From Armillaria gallica (taxonomy: Eukaryota > Basidiomycota > Agaricomycetes > Agaricales > Physalacriaceae), in the NCBI GenBank assembly GCA_037576215.1, contig JBANDB010000003.1, positions 1,116,001 to 1,180,000 of the forward strand: 64,000 nt of DNA, given 5' to 3'. Numbering within the stretch: position 1 is the first letter of the stretch; every line of letters begins with the position of its first letter. Shown here piece after piece: positions 22,394 through 33,830 of the stretch. Below the pieces are notes generated by a model. That model searched no databases and was not told the origin of the DNA. It was given only the letters and a program-made list of their open reading frames with translations. The translations under genes and the position numbers were made by a program.

Positions 22394-24285
22394 ATGTCCA
22401 TTTACCCCGCCAACATTCAAGAGTTCCTGACATTCCTTCCCGTTCGACCTCCCCTACTTCCAGAGGCGAAATATTCAAGTTTAATCGCGGCTTATACCGC
22501 ACAAGACGTCTCTTCTCCAGAGGACCGCCTCCTCTGCTGCCGCCCAGATCTTACTCTCATCCCAAGGCTGATGGAATTCCTCGTCGCAACAGTTAAGAAC
22601 CTCGACATCGGCAGCGTGTCTTGTCAGTCAACGGAGCACATTTTTGAATGTATGCATAGAACAGAGTCTTTCCAGACTCAATTCCAAATGGGCGTGTATG
22701 TCCGGGACTGCGTTTTTGCGATAGACCCTATCATGAATGTCATCGCTCAGGCCGCTGGTCTTTCAGACCCTAACATCTTTGTGAACCGTAGGTCCGTAGG
22801 TGAAGTGGGAGGCGACTTTGACATCACTATCTTGCGCGACGGATGCCGGGAACCCGCTGTGGTTTGTTCTGAGGAGGATATAGCTTATTCGGTATTGCTT
22901 GAAAAAGCAGAAGATTTGAGTCGGCCATTCAGTCTTGATGTGACCAAGAAACAAACTGGTGCAAAAGCCATAATTGTGAAAGTCAGTGTTCGTTGAGTGC
23001 CACGGATTACTGTCTGACTCGAAGAAGCTCGCGCTACAGATGGTGGCTGCCAACGCAGAGTATGGGTTTCTATTCGCTGGATACATTGCGATCACTGCGC
23101 AGCTAGGTGGGCCCCTCGTCTGTCTTTTATTCAATGTCTTACCAGTCGTTTCTAGTACGCTCTACCGACCCCTCTCGTCCAGGGAGGATTCTGCTTCTTT
23201 CGCCCGTGTGTAAACTCCAAAACGAGAGTCTTCCATATCATTCAAGCTCCCTCACGCAGTTTCAGGCTGACATACCAACCGAGCCATTCCTCGCAATAAT
23301 CGTCGCTATGTTGTGTGCCAATCTACTTCCGGGTCGTAGCGTCGAGAGTCCTCCTATTCCGTCTTTAGAGGTGATGTCTGATATAGAAACGGACGCAGAC
23401 ATAGACGAGGGTGAGGAATATGTGGAAGGCGACGAAGAAATCACCGGCGGGACAAGTGATATTCCTACCTTTGATCTGCAAGTTGAAACCAATGGAGTAC
23501 GTGTAACCCATTTACTCGGACGGTAAATAATCTGATGCATCTTGCCAGATGACATTGCAGCATCCATACTTGCGCTCTAGCGATATACACCGTATTTCTA
23601 TCCATCGTAATGGTGAGAATATTCCAGCGACTAGTAGCGAAGACTCTAGACCCTCACTGCATCGAGAATCAATCATGCATCTCTGCCGTTGTGCTCCTCA
23701 CATTCCATCCACGAATGTTTGCACGGTGACTCTCGTAGAACGGATTAGCGAGAGTCGATGGAGCACCGTATGGAGGTGCCGTGTCGACGACGATGAGAAA
23801 TTGCGCATCATCAAGTTTGTGCCGGAAGTCCACTCGACCATGATTCTGCGTGAGCTCTATATGTACGAGGTGGCTCTGAAGAGATGCTCCCTCGTCCCCA
23901 AGTTCTATGGGGTATTCTACAGGCCTGTCGGTGGCTGGTTTGGATTCTTGCTCGAGGACCTGGGGGAGAACTTAGAAAAAGTCCATTGGATCGATTGGAG
24001 CGATGTAAAGAGGGGCGTGAGCGCAACAGAATGGTGAAGCATCTCATCCTGCATTATGACTTGATTTATTGACCTGAACCGTTCAGGCAAGCGCTTATCG
24101 ATTCGGTGAAGAAATTACACTCTTTGGGTGTGGAGCATGGTGATCTTGAGCCGCGGAACGTGACGCAGACGGCGGCAGGCTTCAAGTTTTTTGATTTTGG
24201 ATGGTCGGAGATGCACCGTTGCAAGCGGAGCAAGTGCTGCGAGTTGCAATACCTATTGGACGTGTATGTTTCTGGAGATGCGTGA
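22394..24285 (+). CDS. Kinase-like protein, intact family member
   Basis: Five exons: 22394-22981, 23025-23106, 23156-23496, 23549-24033 and 24087-24285; 564 aa. Residues 1-196 form an N-terminal domain (start MSIYPANIQEFLTF, a Cys pair in LLCCRP and VSCQS). Residues 197-225 hold a hydrophobic helix (FLFAGYIAITAQL). Then comes LSPVCKLQNESLP..FQADIPTEPFLAIIVAMLC and an acidic linker (about 300-330). The C-terminal half is a protein-kinase-like domain: Lys426 (IIKF) as the ATP-anchoring lysine, Glu in LRELYMYE as the helix-C glutamate, HGDLEPRNV with Asp518 and Asn523, and DFG Asp535. The protein ends about 30 residues after DFG with an HRC....CCEL cluster, so the usual C-lobe is missing. It may be an atypical kinase or a pseudokinase. 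Five damaged relatives lie in this window. Confidence 0.85.
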
Positions 24286-25272
24286 TCATCAATACATGCT
24301 GTCTGCTATTTTATTATCGAAATGTAACGCGCAACGCAAGGGCAGTTGCGTTTGCCAAAACTAAGGTTGCCATAGCGCGTAACAATGGGGCAGCTTCCTC
24401 AAGTTTCCTTCATTTTAAGCGTTACAGACCCGTATTTTTGCTGTCCAAACCTCAGCATTGTTCCGAAGTTTCTTGTTTGTAAAATGCAACCCATTCAAGT
24501 CCATCTCCGGTTTCAGCTTCACAAATGCAACGCGCCGGCCTTGGTGTTGCATTCAATACCCTACGCTGACATAAGTAACGGACCGGGGAGCAGACTCGTC
24601 CTATCATGATGTCTCCAAAGTCGCGGTGCTATCGCAACATGTCAAGTGGCCACAACTCGGTATTTTCCAGGGCAAGTCGCGTTTTCCAAGCACAAGACGC
24701 GCCGGATATGGCTCCAATCTCATCTGATGCCTCAACTAGTCCGTCATACGAGGGCCTTGAAGACTATCAAGAAAGCGCGTTACACCTGTCGAGCGGTATG
24801 AAGGGAGCATATCATGGCGGCCTTGACAACTACTGAATGTTACGAAGGAATCGTCGGCCTCTGCGGGCTACCCGCCACTGACGCTCACTGGCGCTTGCGA
24901 AAATCCTCGGTGTTCTCGGTGATTGCTGGCGCTCCTGGTGTTAATTCTGTACAGGGACAATACAAGGGTTATCCTCGGGTTCGCGGCAGAAAGTATTGCA
25001 AGGAATTTTCATCGCCCTGTTCACAGTTTTTCACAGTTCAACAATTCGGTGCCGAATCGGATGCGCCACAGTCGAGCAGTGCACTTTTATTTGTCCGCGT
25101 GTGGCTGCCACGAGACAAACCAATGTCCATTTCCGGACAAACGCAAATCTTTCGTTCAAGCCGCCCATTGTGTCGCATAAAGGAAAAGACAAATCGTTCA
25201 TTATGCTGCAGTTCCCACGCATCTCATTGTTCTCTATTTCCCCTTTGTCTCCGGGTGCCTTTGTCGCCACCG
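24286..25272. other. Intergenic, nothing recognised
   Basis: Promoter side of the CFEM gene. Short frames here lack codon bias and family resemblance. Confidence 0.5.
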
Positions 25273-25279
25273 TATAAAA
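25273..25279 (+). promoter_or_regulatory. TATA box of the CFEM gene
   Basis: TATAAAA 87 bp upstream of the ATG at 25366, followed by a pyrimidine-rich leader (CT-rich stretch 25310-25360) typical of strongly expressed fungal genes. Confidence 0.65.
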
Positions 25280-25365
25280 ACCCTTGTCACCCCATTGACA
25301 GGTCCAAGCTCTCTTTCGAGTTTTTTTACACCTGCTTTCTTATCCTTCCCTTCTACCTACCAGCC

Positions 25366-26050
25366 ATGCGTTTCTCACTCGCTGCTCTCCCCATCTCTGT
25401 TCTCGTTGCTGGATCCTCAGCAGCCTCTCTCCACGCCCGCCAGCTCCCTAGTGCGTGCAAAATTTTTCAATAAAACTTATTCTTTGTCACTGAGTTCGGT
25501 TTTTGTTTTCTTTCAGGCTGCGCGGTCAGCTGCACCACCGGTTCTAGCATCAACTACGGTGACTGCAACACCTCAGACAACGCCTGTCTTTGCAAGAACA
25601 CCGACTTTGTCAACAGCGTCCAGTCTTGTATCACCAGTGCTTGCACAGGCGACGACCTTGAGACCGCGCTCTCCGTCGCACAGGCCCTGTGCGCTGCCGC
25701 GGTACGCCACTCCTTCCTTTTCTTCCCATCATGCCATAATGCTCATCTTTTTTCTTCCCTTTCATCTAGGGCGTCACATTGACATCAGAAGCCGTTTCAG
25801 CCACTGCGACTTCGCCGAGCTCTTCGTCGTCTGCCTCTTCGGCCTCTCGTGCCTCTTCGTCTGCGTCTGTGTCCGGGTCGACATCAGTAGCAGCATCAGC
25901 ATCATCGTATGTGGTTTATTTTTAACATCGAAATGCTCTCTGCTAATTTCCTGCTATGCTAGCACGTCTGCTAGCAACGGTGCTCTCACTGTGGGTGCCA
26001 ATGCCATTGCCGGTCTCACCGCCATTGGCCTCGTCGCTCTCGCTTTGTAA
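25366..26050 (+). CDS. CFEM-domain, probably GPI-anchored cell-surface protein
   Basis: Four exons: 25366-25450, 25517-25701, 25770-25906 and 25963-26050; 164 aa. The signal peptide is about residues 1-20. The CFEM domain (about 30-92) has eight Cys in the order C-x3-C, then C, C-x-C (CLCK), C-x4-C and C. The Asp in CNTSDNACLC sits at the position that binds haem iron in characterised CFEM proteins. A Ser/Thr/Ala-rich stalk follows (about 95-140). The C-terminus is hydrophobic after a small-residue region, as expected for GPI attachment. CFEM proteins of fungi work in haem uptake, surface structure or host contact. The codons strongly favour C at third positions, unlike the surrounding decayed copies, which suggests high expression. 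Confidence 0.9.
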
Positions 26051-26423
26051 AAATGCGACTACATATTCTACTTCGCCTTCTTTGCCCTTCCGCTGGCCCT
26101 CTTTTTGGTTTCGAGTTCGTTTATTTATATCAGTACCATTTAAATGACGGAAACAGTTACATTCGGTCCTCGTTTGTGTGATTTCGGTTGTGATGCTTGG
26201 ATCTTGTTCCTTCTCATCCCCGTTGGAATCTTCCCCATCTTCGTCTCCTTGGCAATCTGTTTCGTTTTCGAAACAAGATCCAGTCGCTTAGACCTTGTAC
26301 CTTGTACAAAATCTCTGACTGAGCCAGGACCGTGTACACAAACCTGTCGGATCTCTGATCATTCTGTCTGTTATGCGTACCTGCGTACCTACGTACTACC
26401 CGTGAATCACTGCAGATTGATAA
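26051..26423. other. Convergent 3' spacer
   Basis: 3' flank of the CFEM gene meeting the 3' end of a minus-strand kinase-like relic. A diverged open frame continues here but I see no family. Confidence 0.4.
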
Positions 26424-27690
26424 TTATATGGTCCATCCATGATCCCAACATCGCGAATACCTACACCAAATCTGCAGGTCCAACAGATCATGCAACTCCC
26501 CACACTTGCCCCGCTTGCAGCGGTGCATCTCCGACCGTCCAAAATCAAAAAAAAACTTGAAGCCTTCCGTCGTCTGCACCACGTTCAGAGGCTCAAGGTC
26601 ACCATGCTCCACACCCGAAGAGTGTAGTTTCTTAACCGAATCAATAAGCATTTGCCTGGAGGGTTCCAGGATGAGATGCCTCGCCATTCCGTTGCGCTCA
26701 CACCCCTCTTTACATCGCTCCAGTGCGGCACCTCCATACGCTGATCCATTGACTCGCACTGATCCATTCTACGAGAGTCACCGTGCAACCAATTGTGGAT
26801 GGAGTGTGAGGAGCACAACGGCAAAGCTGCATGAATGATTCTTGATGCAATGAGGGTCTACTAGGGTCTTCGCTACTAGCCGCTGTGATATGTTCGCCAT
26901 CTAAGAGAGCATCACGATGGACTGAGATGCGGTGTACTAGAGCGCATCCACAGATGTTGCAATAACATCTAGCAAGATGGATCAGTATCATTCACTGTTC
27001 GAGCAAATGAAAACACATACTGGATTGATTGCAGCTTGCAGATCAAAGGTAGGAATATCACATGCCCCACCAGTGTTTTCTTCTTTGCCTCCGTCATATT
27101 CGTCTGTGTCTGACCATCACCTCCAAAGACGGCATACGAGAAAAGTAGATTGTCACATAGCATAGCGACAATGATTGCAAGAAACAGCGCGGCGGGGACG
27201 TTAGCGTGAGCGGGTTGGATACGGAAGATTCTCATCTTGGATTTTGAAAATGGGTGAAAGAAGCAGAGTCCTTCCCGGACAAGAGGAATCGGTAGAGTGA
27301 ACTAGAAACGACTGTTAAGACATTGAATAAAAGAAGGACGAGGGGCCTACCTAGCTGCGCAATGAGCCCACCAAAGAAAACCCAATACTCTGCTTTGGCA
27401 GTAGACATCTGCAGCGCCAGCTGCATTCAATGTGTGAGATAGCGACCTCGTATGATACTGGATGAAGACTAATCCACACAGCCATGGCCTTGGCACCGGT
27501 TTGCTTCCTTGTCGCATCAAGCCGGCTCAGCCCCTCCACCGTCGAAAGTAACACAGAATAAGGCTTATCCCCGTCGGAGCAGACTTGGACGGGCACCCAT
27601 CTGCTCGATCTTCCGTACCACGTTGAGATTGAAGTCACCTCCGGGTCCGGCAGGCTCATGACACGGGGCGAAACGGTGAATCTCATTCGT
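26424..27690 (-). pseudogene. Kinase-like family relic 2, both ends of the coding region damaged
   Basis: Homology starts abruptly near 27690, so about the first 130 residues are missing. The copy joins within 30 bp of the stop codon of the next copy at 27718. A frameshift lies between the GGDFNLNVV motif (about 27640) and QVCSDGDKPYSVLL (about 27570). Exon 2 (LALQMSTAKAEY) and exon 3 are recognisable, the latter without the FKLQNE block. In exon 4 the sequence jumps from VWRCR to WSDVKRGVSATEW (about 26725), deleting the kinase N-lobe with its lysine. The last exon reads HGDLEPLNV, with Arg replaced by Leu, and a three-Phe run before DFG. It cannot make an active kinase. Confidence 0.85.
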
Positions 27691-27717
27691 CGAGCCATCC
27701 GATCTTCCACACCAGAT

Positions 27718-29654
27718 CTAGACGTCCAACAGATCTTGCAGCTCCCAACACTCATCCTGCTGACAACGGTGCATCTCTGACCGTCCAAAATCAATGAACT
27801 TGAAACCATCGGTGGTCTGCGCAACATTCCGTGGTTCAAAATCGCCATGAATGACACCTAAAAAATGCAGTTTCTTCATTGAATCAGTAAGCTTTTCCCT
27901 GAAAAGTTGAGGTTATAGGATTAAGTCTAACATTCCATGATAAGATACCTCACCATTCCGTCGCACTCACGCCCCTCTTTACATCACTCCAATCTGAGCC
28001 GTATACTTCTTCCAGGCTGTCCCCAACATTCTCGAGCAAGAATGCGAACCAGCCGCCGGCAGGCCTTTGGAACATCCCATAAAACCCGGGTACGAGGGAA
28101 CAGTCCTTGAGGGCTACCTCATACATATAAAGCTCACGCAGAACCATGACTGAGTGACGTTCCGACACAAGCTTCATGATGCATAACTTGTCGTCACCTC
28201 CGACACGGCACGTGTATATGCTGCTCCATCGGCTCGCCCGGATCCGTTCTACGAGAGTCACCGTGTTAACGGTCGTTGACGGAATGCAAGGAGCACGAAG
28301 TAGGTTCCATGGATGTATCGGGGATGGCGAAGGGGATTTCATCAAGGGGGTGGAACTCTTCTGACTGTTTGAAAAGAGCCGAAGGCCGGGATGATCAATG
28401 ATAGAAATACGACGTATGTCACTACAGTTCAGCCAAGGATGCCGCAATATCATCTAACAAGATATATCAGTAATCTTCTGCCGCCCGCATAGAGGAAAAT
28501 GCGTACAGCATTGGTTGTGACTTGAATGGAACATGGAGGGATTTCGCTTGGCTCAGCTTCGTCCCCGCTTGCATTCTCTTCATTGCCACCAGCACTGCCG
28601 TTGTCTTCCTCAGCTTCATCTGCATCCAGTATTGGCAACCGCAGAGTCTTGGAGACAGCAGGGGGGGACTCTTGACACTACGACCAGGAATTAACTTGGC
28701 ACAGAGCATGGCGGCAAGTATGGCTAAAAAGGGTTCGGGTTGTATGTTAGCTTGGAACGGCGTTAGTTCTGTCACTCCTCTTGGAAGCGGAAGGGCCTCA
28801 TTTTGTAGTTTAAATACGGGCGAAAGATGGAGAAGTAATCCCGGACAAGTGGGATTTGTGGAGCTTACTACCAACGGCGGGTAAGTATAAAAGACCAGGA
28901 GATGAAGAGAGGCTGACCCAGCTGTGCCACAATCGCGATATATCCAGCAAAGAAAAGACCAAATTCCGCGCCTGCAGTAGCCATCTGCAGCGCAAGCTGC
29001 ATTGCGTGAGATAGCGACCTAATATAATACTCGATGAACACTCACTTTTACAACCATGGCCTTAGCGCCAGTTTGCTTCTTCGTCGCATCAAGAATGAAT
29101 GACCGACTCAGTGTCTCCGCCTTTGAAAACAATACAGAATACGCCTTATCTTCGTCTGAACAGACTTGTGTGGGCAACCAAGATTTGCGACCGGTCTCAC
29201 TTTGTTGTACAACGATAAGGTTGAAGCCGCCTGTCCGAGAATGTACAATCTCATCGACAGCATCGTGTTGCACACCAATGGAACCTGCGAGACCAGCAGC
29301 TGCACCGATGGCCTGAACGACAGATTCTAAGGCTCGGGTGGCAAGTCCGCCGTACTCGCTCACGTTGTCTTCGTTCTGTAGAGGTATCCTTGCCATACTG
29401 TTCAATAAGGTCTGCATTGGCTGACAAGATACGCCGCCAAGGTCAAGGTCATTGACTATTCCACCGATGAAATCTTTCAGGTTTGGAAGGAGATCAGGGT
29501 GTATTTGGCAAGAGATGAAACGGTCCGCTGGAGGGACGATATCTAGGGCGGTATAAATTTCGGTTGAAGTTGAGTATTTCGCCAGAGGATGTAGCACAGG
29601 TCGTTCCGGAAGAAAAGTCAACAATTCTTGCATGTTGGCGGGACAGGTAGTCAT
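27718..29654 (-). pseudogene. Kinase-like family copy with a single frameshift
   Basis: All five exons are present with normal splice sites. The start is at 29654 and the TAG stop at 27720-27718. The layout equals the intact gene at 22394: MTTCPANMQELLTF, VSCQPM, CSDEDKAYSVL, hydrophobic FFAGYIAIVAQL, FKLQNE, PEPFLAILAAMLC. The kinase part has CIMKLV as the lysine segment, RELYMYE, HGDFEPRNV and IDFGRSEMHRC, then ends LLDV. The one defect is in exon 3. After VKSPP a run of seven G on the plus strand (28671-28677) leaves the frame, and the acidic linker that relatives have is open only in another frame. One extra base there would mend it. It is therefore either a recent pseudogene or a homopolymer error in the assembly. 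Confidence 0.75.
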
Positions 29655-30177
29655 GGTATAAAGGCGAGGTTCGGTCCGGCCTGGTCCGGTGTGTTCACTA
29701 CAATGGATGACATAAGCTGGTGGCCGTGCGGCACGAAGTCGCTTCGTTTCTCCGCCTGGCGTTCCTTTTTGGGACCATCAAGTCCGGTTATCTATCTATC
29801 TATCTCGGGTTCCTCTTTCAAGCTATCTGAATGCGAAAGAGCCACGGCACAAGTTAAAAGTTCTTGTTTTACTATTATGCAGCGCCGCGGGCAATGGTAT
29901 GCACGGTCCCTCGACAACTCATCAGTCAAAGGTGTAACAAGACCCCGATATCTCGAGCTTCTTCGTAGACGGTCCAGGTCAACGAGTGATTCTCGTCCGA
30001 CTTGATAGTTTTATACATGAGGGAACTGTCAGGTGTAGAAGCCGTCCGTGATGATGTTCCGCCCTGCATAGCCTGTGGCAAGCTATGTAGACTTCGAGGA
30101 ATACCGTCCAGGACAGTTCATAAGACATGGTTTTCTTTATACATCAACCATGCGAGTAGATCTCTCTATATGCATGA
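29655..30177. other. Spacer between tandem copies
   Basis: 5' flank of the copy ending at 29654. It holds a short (TATC)4 repeat at 29789-29804. No gene recognised. Confidence 0.5.
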
Positions 30178-31977
30178 TCATACATCTAACAGCTCTTGCA
30201 GCTCCCCACACTCATCCCGCTGACAAAGTAACCTCGACTGTCCAAAATCAAAAAACTTGTAGCCATCCGCGGTCCGTGCAACGTTCCGTGGTTCAAGATC
30301 ACCATGCACAACACCCAAAGATTGTAGTTCAATCACCGAATCGACAAGGTTTGCCTGAAAGGTCCAGATTAACCAATTGGACCCGCAATATGCGATGAGA
30401 TGCCTCACCATTCCGTTGCGCTCACGCCCCCTTTAACATCGCGCCAGCTCATACCATAGGTGTCTTCTGGGGTGTCCCCCACATCCTCGAGCAAGAACCC
30501 AAACCAGCCACCGGCAGGCCTTTAGAACACCCCATAGCACACGGGGACGAGGGAGCAGTCCTTGAGGGCCACCTCATAAATTTAGAGCTCACGCAAAACC
30601 ATAGCAGAGTGAAGTCGTGGCACAAGCTTCATGATGCGCAAATTCTCGTCACCTTCGACACGGCACCTCCATACGCTGCTCCATCGACTGACCGCAATCT
30701 CGTCGACGAGAGCCACCGTGTCAACATTCGTGGATTGAATGCGAGGAGCATAACGGCAGAGATTCATAAACGATTCTCGGCATACTAAGGGTCTACTAAC
30801 CGCTGGAATATCTTCACTGTTACGATGAACAAAAATGCGGTGTATATCGCTAGAGCGCAACCACGCATGCTGCAATATTATCTAGCAAGAAGTATCAGTA
30901 TCTTCCACTGCCCGTAAACGTAAACACACACAGCATTAGTTGCGACTTACAGAGCGATGATAGGTATATCACTTTCTCCGCTGGTGTTTTCTTCGTTGTA
31001 TCGGACTTCGTTCTTAGCCACGTCTTCATCTAGTATTGTCAAAGGCAGGCAGAGATCGCGAGGCGGACTCTTGATGTTATGTTGCGGAAACATATTGGAG
31101 CAGAGGATGGCAACGATAATCGCAAGAAACGCCTCGGTTGGCAGGTGAAAGGAGTGGTTCCTGGATGGGATGGATCTATGGAGTGTACTACGAACGGCTG
31201 GTAAGATAGCTAAAAGACCGAGCGATGAGGAGAGGCTGACCGAGCTGTGCTGCGATAACAATGAATCCGCCGAAGAAAAAACCATAGTCTGCTCCTGCAT
31301 TGGTCATCTGCAACGCGAGCTACATTGTGTGAGACGTCGACGTAATTGGGTGCTAAACGAGGACTAACCCTCACGGCCATGGCTTTGGCACCAGTTTGCT
31401 CCTTAGTGGCATCAAGTCTTAGTGGCCGACTGAAATCCTCCGCCTTTGAAAGTAAAACAGAATATGCTTTATCCCCGTCGGAACAAACTAGGACACGCTG
31501 CCGCCGGACGCGTCCATCCTCGAGCCACTTTCGTTGCACGGTACTGTTGAAGTCGCCTCGCTGCCAGGGGTGAACGGCAGGCTCATAGAGCACATTGGTG
31601 CGACCTGAGAGACCAGCGGCCTCAACAATGGCCTGAACAACAGGCTCTACCGCTGAGATGACGTGACCTCCATACAAACTCACTTTAGCCTCGGTCCGGA
31701 AATACATATCATTCATACGCTGCAAGTCCCGCTGTATCGATTGGCAAGAGACACCGCCAATGCCAAGGTCATTAACCACTAAACCGATGAATTTCTTTAG
31801 CTCCAGGAGCAGTTCAGGGTATGGTCGGCAGCAGAGAGGACGCTTCTCTGGAGGGAAGAAACTTCGGGCGCAATATGCCGCAGTTGAAGTCGAATATATC
31901 GCTTCTGGGTGCAACTCAGGTCGGGCTGGAAAAAAAGTCAAAAGCTCCTGAATATTGGCAGGACAAGGGGTATCCAT
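30178..31977 (-). pseudogene. Kinase-like family relic 3, several stop codons
   Basis: Exon 1 (31977 to about 31371) is intact and reads MDTPCPANIQELLTF to AKAMAVR. Exon 3 is shortened: the FKLQNE block is gone. In-frame stops follow: TAA after PIIAL (about 30948), TAA after LREL where relatives have Tyr (about 30580), and TAA after GV(F) where relatives have Tyr or Gln (about 30525). The exon 4 start ATG has become ATA, which is harmless because it is internal. The last exon is intact: HGDLEPRNVA, FFDFGQSRLLC, ending LLDV. Damage limited to the centre suggests it decayed by point mutation after losing function. Confidence 0.85.
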
Positions 31978-32089
31978 GGTTTGAGGTCGAGGAGGGAACC
32001 CGGTCAGACAACCTATTCTATTTTTTATTTGAAACAGCTAAAAAAGCTTACCGGTGTTTCCGGACCGGACATTTATCTTTGCTCTGTTA

Positions 32090-33830
32090 TTATTTTCCAG
32101 AAATATACACATCCAACATATCTTCCAACTCCCGCACTCATCTTGCTGACAACGATGCAATCTCGACCGTCCAAAATCAAAAAACTTGAAGTCTTCTGTC
32201 GTCTGCGTCACGTTCCGCGGTTCAAAATCACCATGCTGCACGCCCAAAGAGTGTGATTTCTTTACCGATTTGATAAGCTTTTTCCTGGAGGTGTCATGTA
32301 GTCTCAATAGTATACATGGTGAGATAGATGCTCACCATTGCATTGCGGTTATGCCCCTCTTTATATCACTCCATTCCGGACCATAGATTTTCTCCAAGTT
32401 GTTCCCCACACCCTCGAGCAAGATTCCAAACCAGCCACCGGCAGGCCTTTGGAACACCCCATGATACACGGGGACGAGGCAAGACCCCTTGAGGATCACC
32501 TCGTACATATAAAGCTCATGCAGAACCATGATTGAGTGGACTTCCGATGCAAATTTCATGGTACACAATTTCTCTTCGTCGTCAACGCGGCATCTCCATA
32601 AACTGCTCCATCGACTCTGTCGAATCCGTTCCACGAGAGTCACTGAATCAACATTGATGGACGGAATGTGAGGAGCAGAACGACATGGATGCATGAATGA
32701 TTGTCGATGTAGACTAGAATCTTCGGTACTGGCAGCTAGGATATTTTCATCATCTAGAAGAGTATTGTGATCGACATAAATGCGATGTATGTCGGTCGCG
32801 AGAGCGCAAGGACGGATGCTGCAATGTCATCAAGCAAGATATGTCAGTATCATCCACCGTCCGAGTTAATGAAAACACGTACAGCATTGGTTGCTGCTTG
32901 TAAACTCAAACTCGAGATATCATCTTCATCCCCGGCATCGGTATATTCTTCTCTGTTGCTTCCGTCTTCGTCTTCATCCCCGTCGGGCACCTTTAAGAGA
33001 TCAGAAGGGGACATCCAAACGCTGCGACCAGGAAGTAGATTGGCAGACAGCATAGCCACGAGTATCGCAAGGAACGGCTCGGTGGGGATATTAGCCTGAA
33101 AGTGGGTGAGCGGGCTTGAATAGTACGGAAGCCTCTCGTTTCGGAGTTTAAAAACAGGTGAAAGAAGTAGAATCGTTCCCGGGCGAGAGGAATCGGTCGA
33201 GCGTACCTGCTTTGGCAGTGATCATCTGAAGCGCAAGCTGCATCGAGTGAGACGGCGACCCAGTACGATACTGGAAGAACACGAACCTTCGCAGCCATGG
33301 CCTTGGCACCGGTTTACTTCTTCGTCGCATCAAGTCTGAACGACCGACTTAGCTCCTCCGCCTTTGAGAGCAATGCCGAATATGCCTCATCCTTGTCAGA
33401 ACAGAATATGATGCTTTTCCGCTGAAGCTCTCCGTCCTCGATCCATTTTCGTGCCACAGTAACATTGTAATCACCTCGCTGGAACCACTTGGTCTATCCT
33501 CGTGTCCCTCGTAGTCCTCCGCAAAGGGGCCAATTTCCTTGACGAGCCATTTCTTTTTCGAAGATGGTATGTCTAGACCATGCATCTTGTACAAGGCCTA
33601 AGACCACCTGCATAGACTGACAAGAAACGCTGCCCGCCAACGCCATTAACCGCTCCACCAATAAATTTCATGAGATCAGAGTATCGTTCGCGTCTGATGG
33701 GACGATCCTCTAGAGGGATAATACCTAGGGCGGTTTCAAAGTTAGACCTCAGTTGAAGTCGGATATGTCGCGTTTGCTAGTAGCTGAAGTCGGGCGGGAA
33801 GAAACGTTTTTTGTCATGTCGATAAAACGT
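32090..33830 (-). pseudogene. Kinase-like family relic 4, chimeric with an MCU fragment
   Basis: Order on the minus strand: a damaged N-terminal exon piece (33830 to about 33605; degraded FIGGAVNGVG and VSCQSM), then a copied MCU 3' segment (about 33600-33495), then the rest of exon 1 (motif FCSDKDEAYSALLSKAEELS) with a TAA in DATKK(*)TGAK near 33318. Exon 2 is cut short after KA, losing the hydrophobic helix and intron 2. Intron 3 has lost its acceptor (CTTG in place of CTAG near 32830). A frameshift follows at the start of exon 4. The kinase block LCTMKFA..HELYMYEVIL and HGDFEPRNV..FFDFGRSRLHRC is still readable. A final 1-nt loss lies before the LLDV end. Confidence 0.85.
33495..33600 (-). 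repeat. Duplicated 3' coding piece of the adjacent MCU gene
   Basis: Encodes a stretch beginning LYKMHGLDI and containing LVKEIGPFAEDYEGHED. It parallels the C-terminal end of the MCU gene (LYKTHGLDI, LVKEIGRIAEDYEGHED; about 34015-33900). About 23 nt present in MCU between these two motifs are missing. It sits inside the kinase-like relic in the same orientation. Confidence 0.85.
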
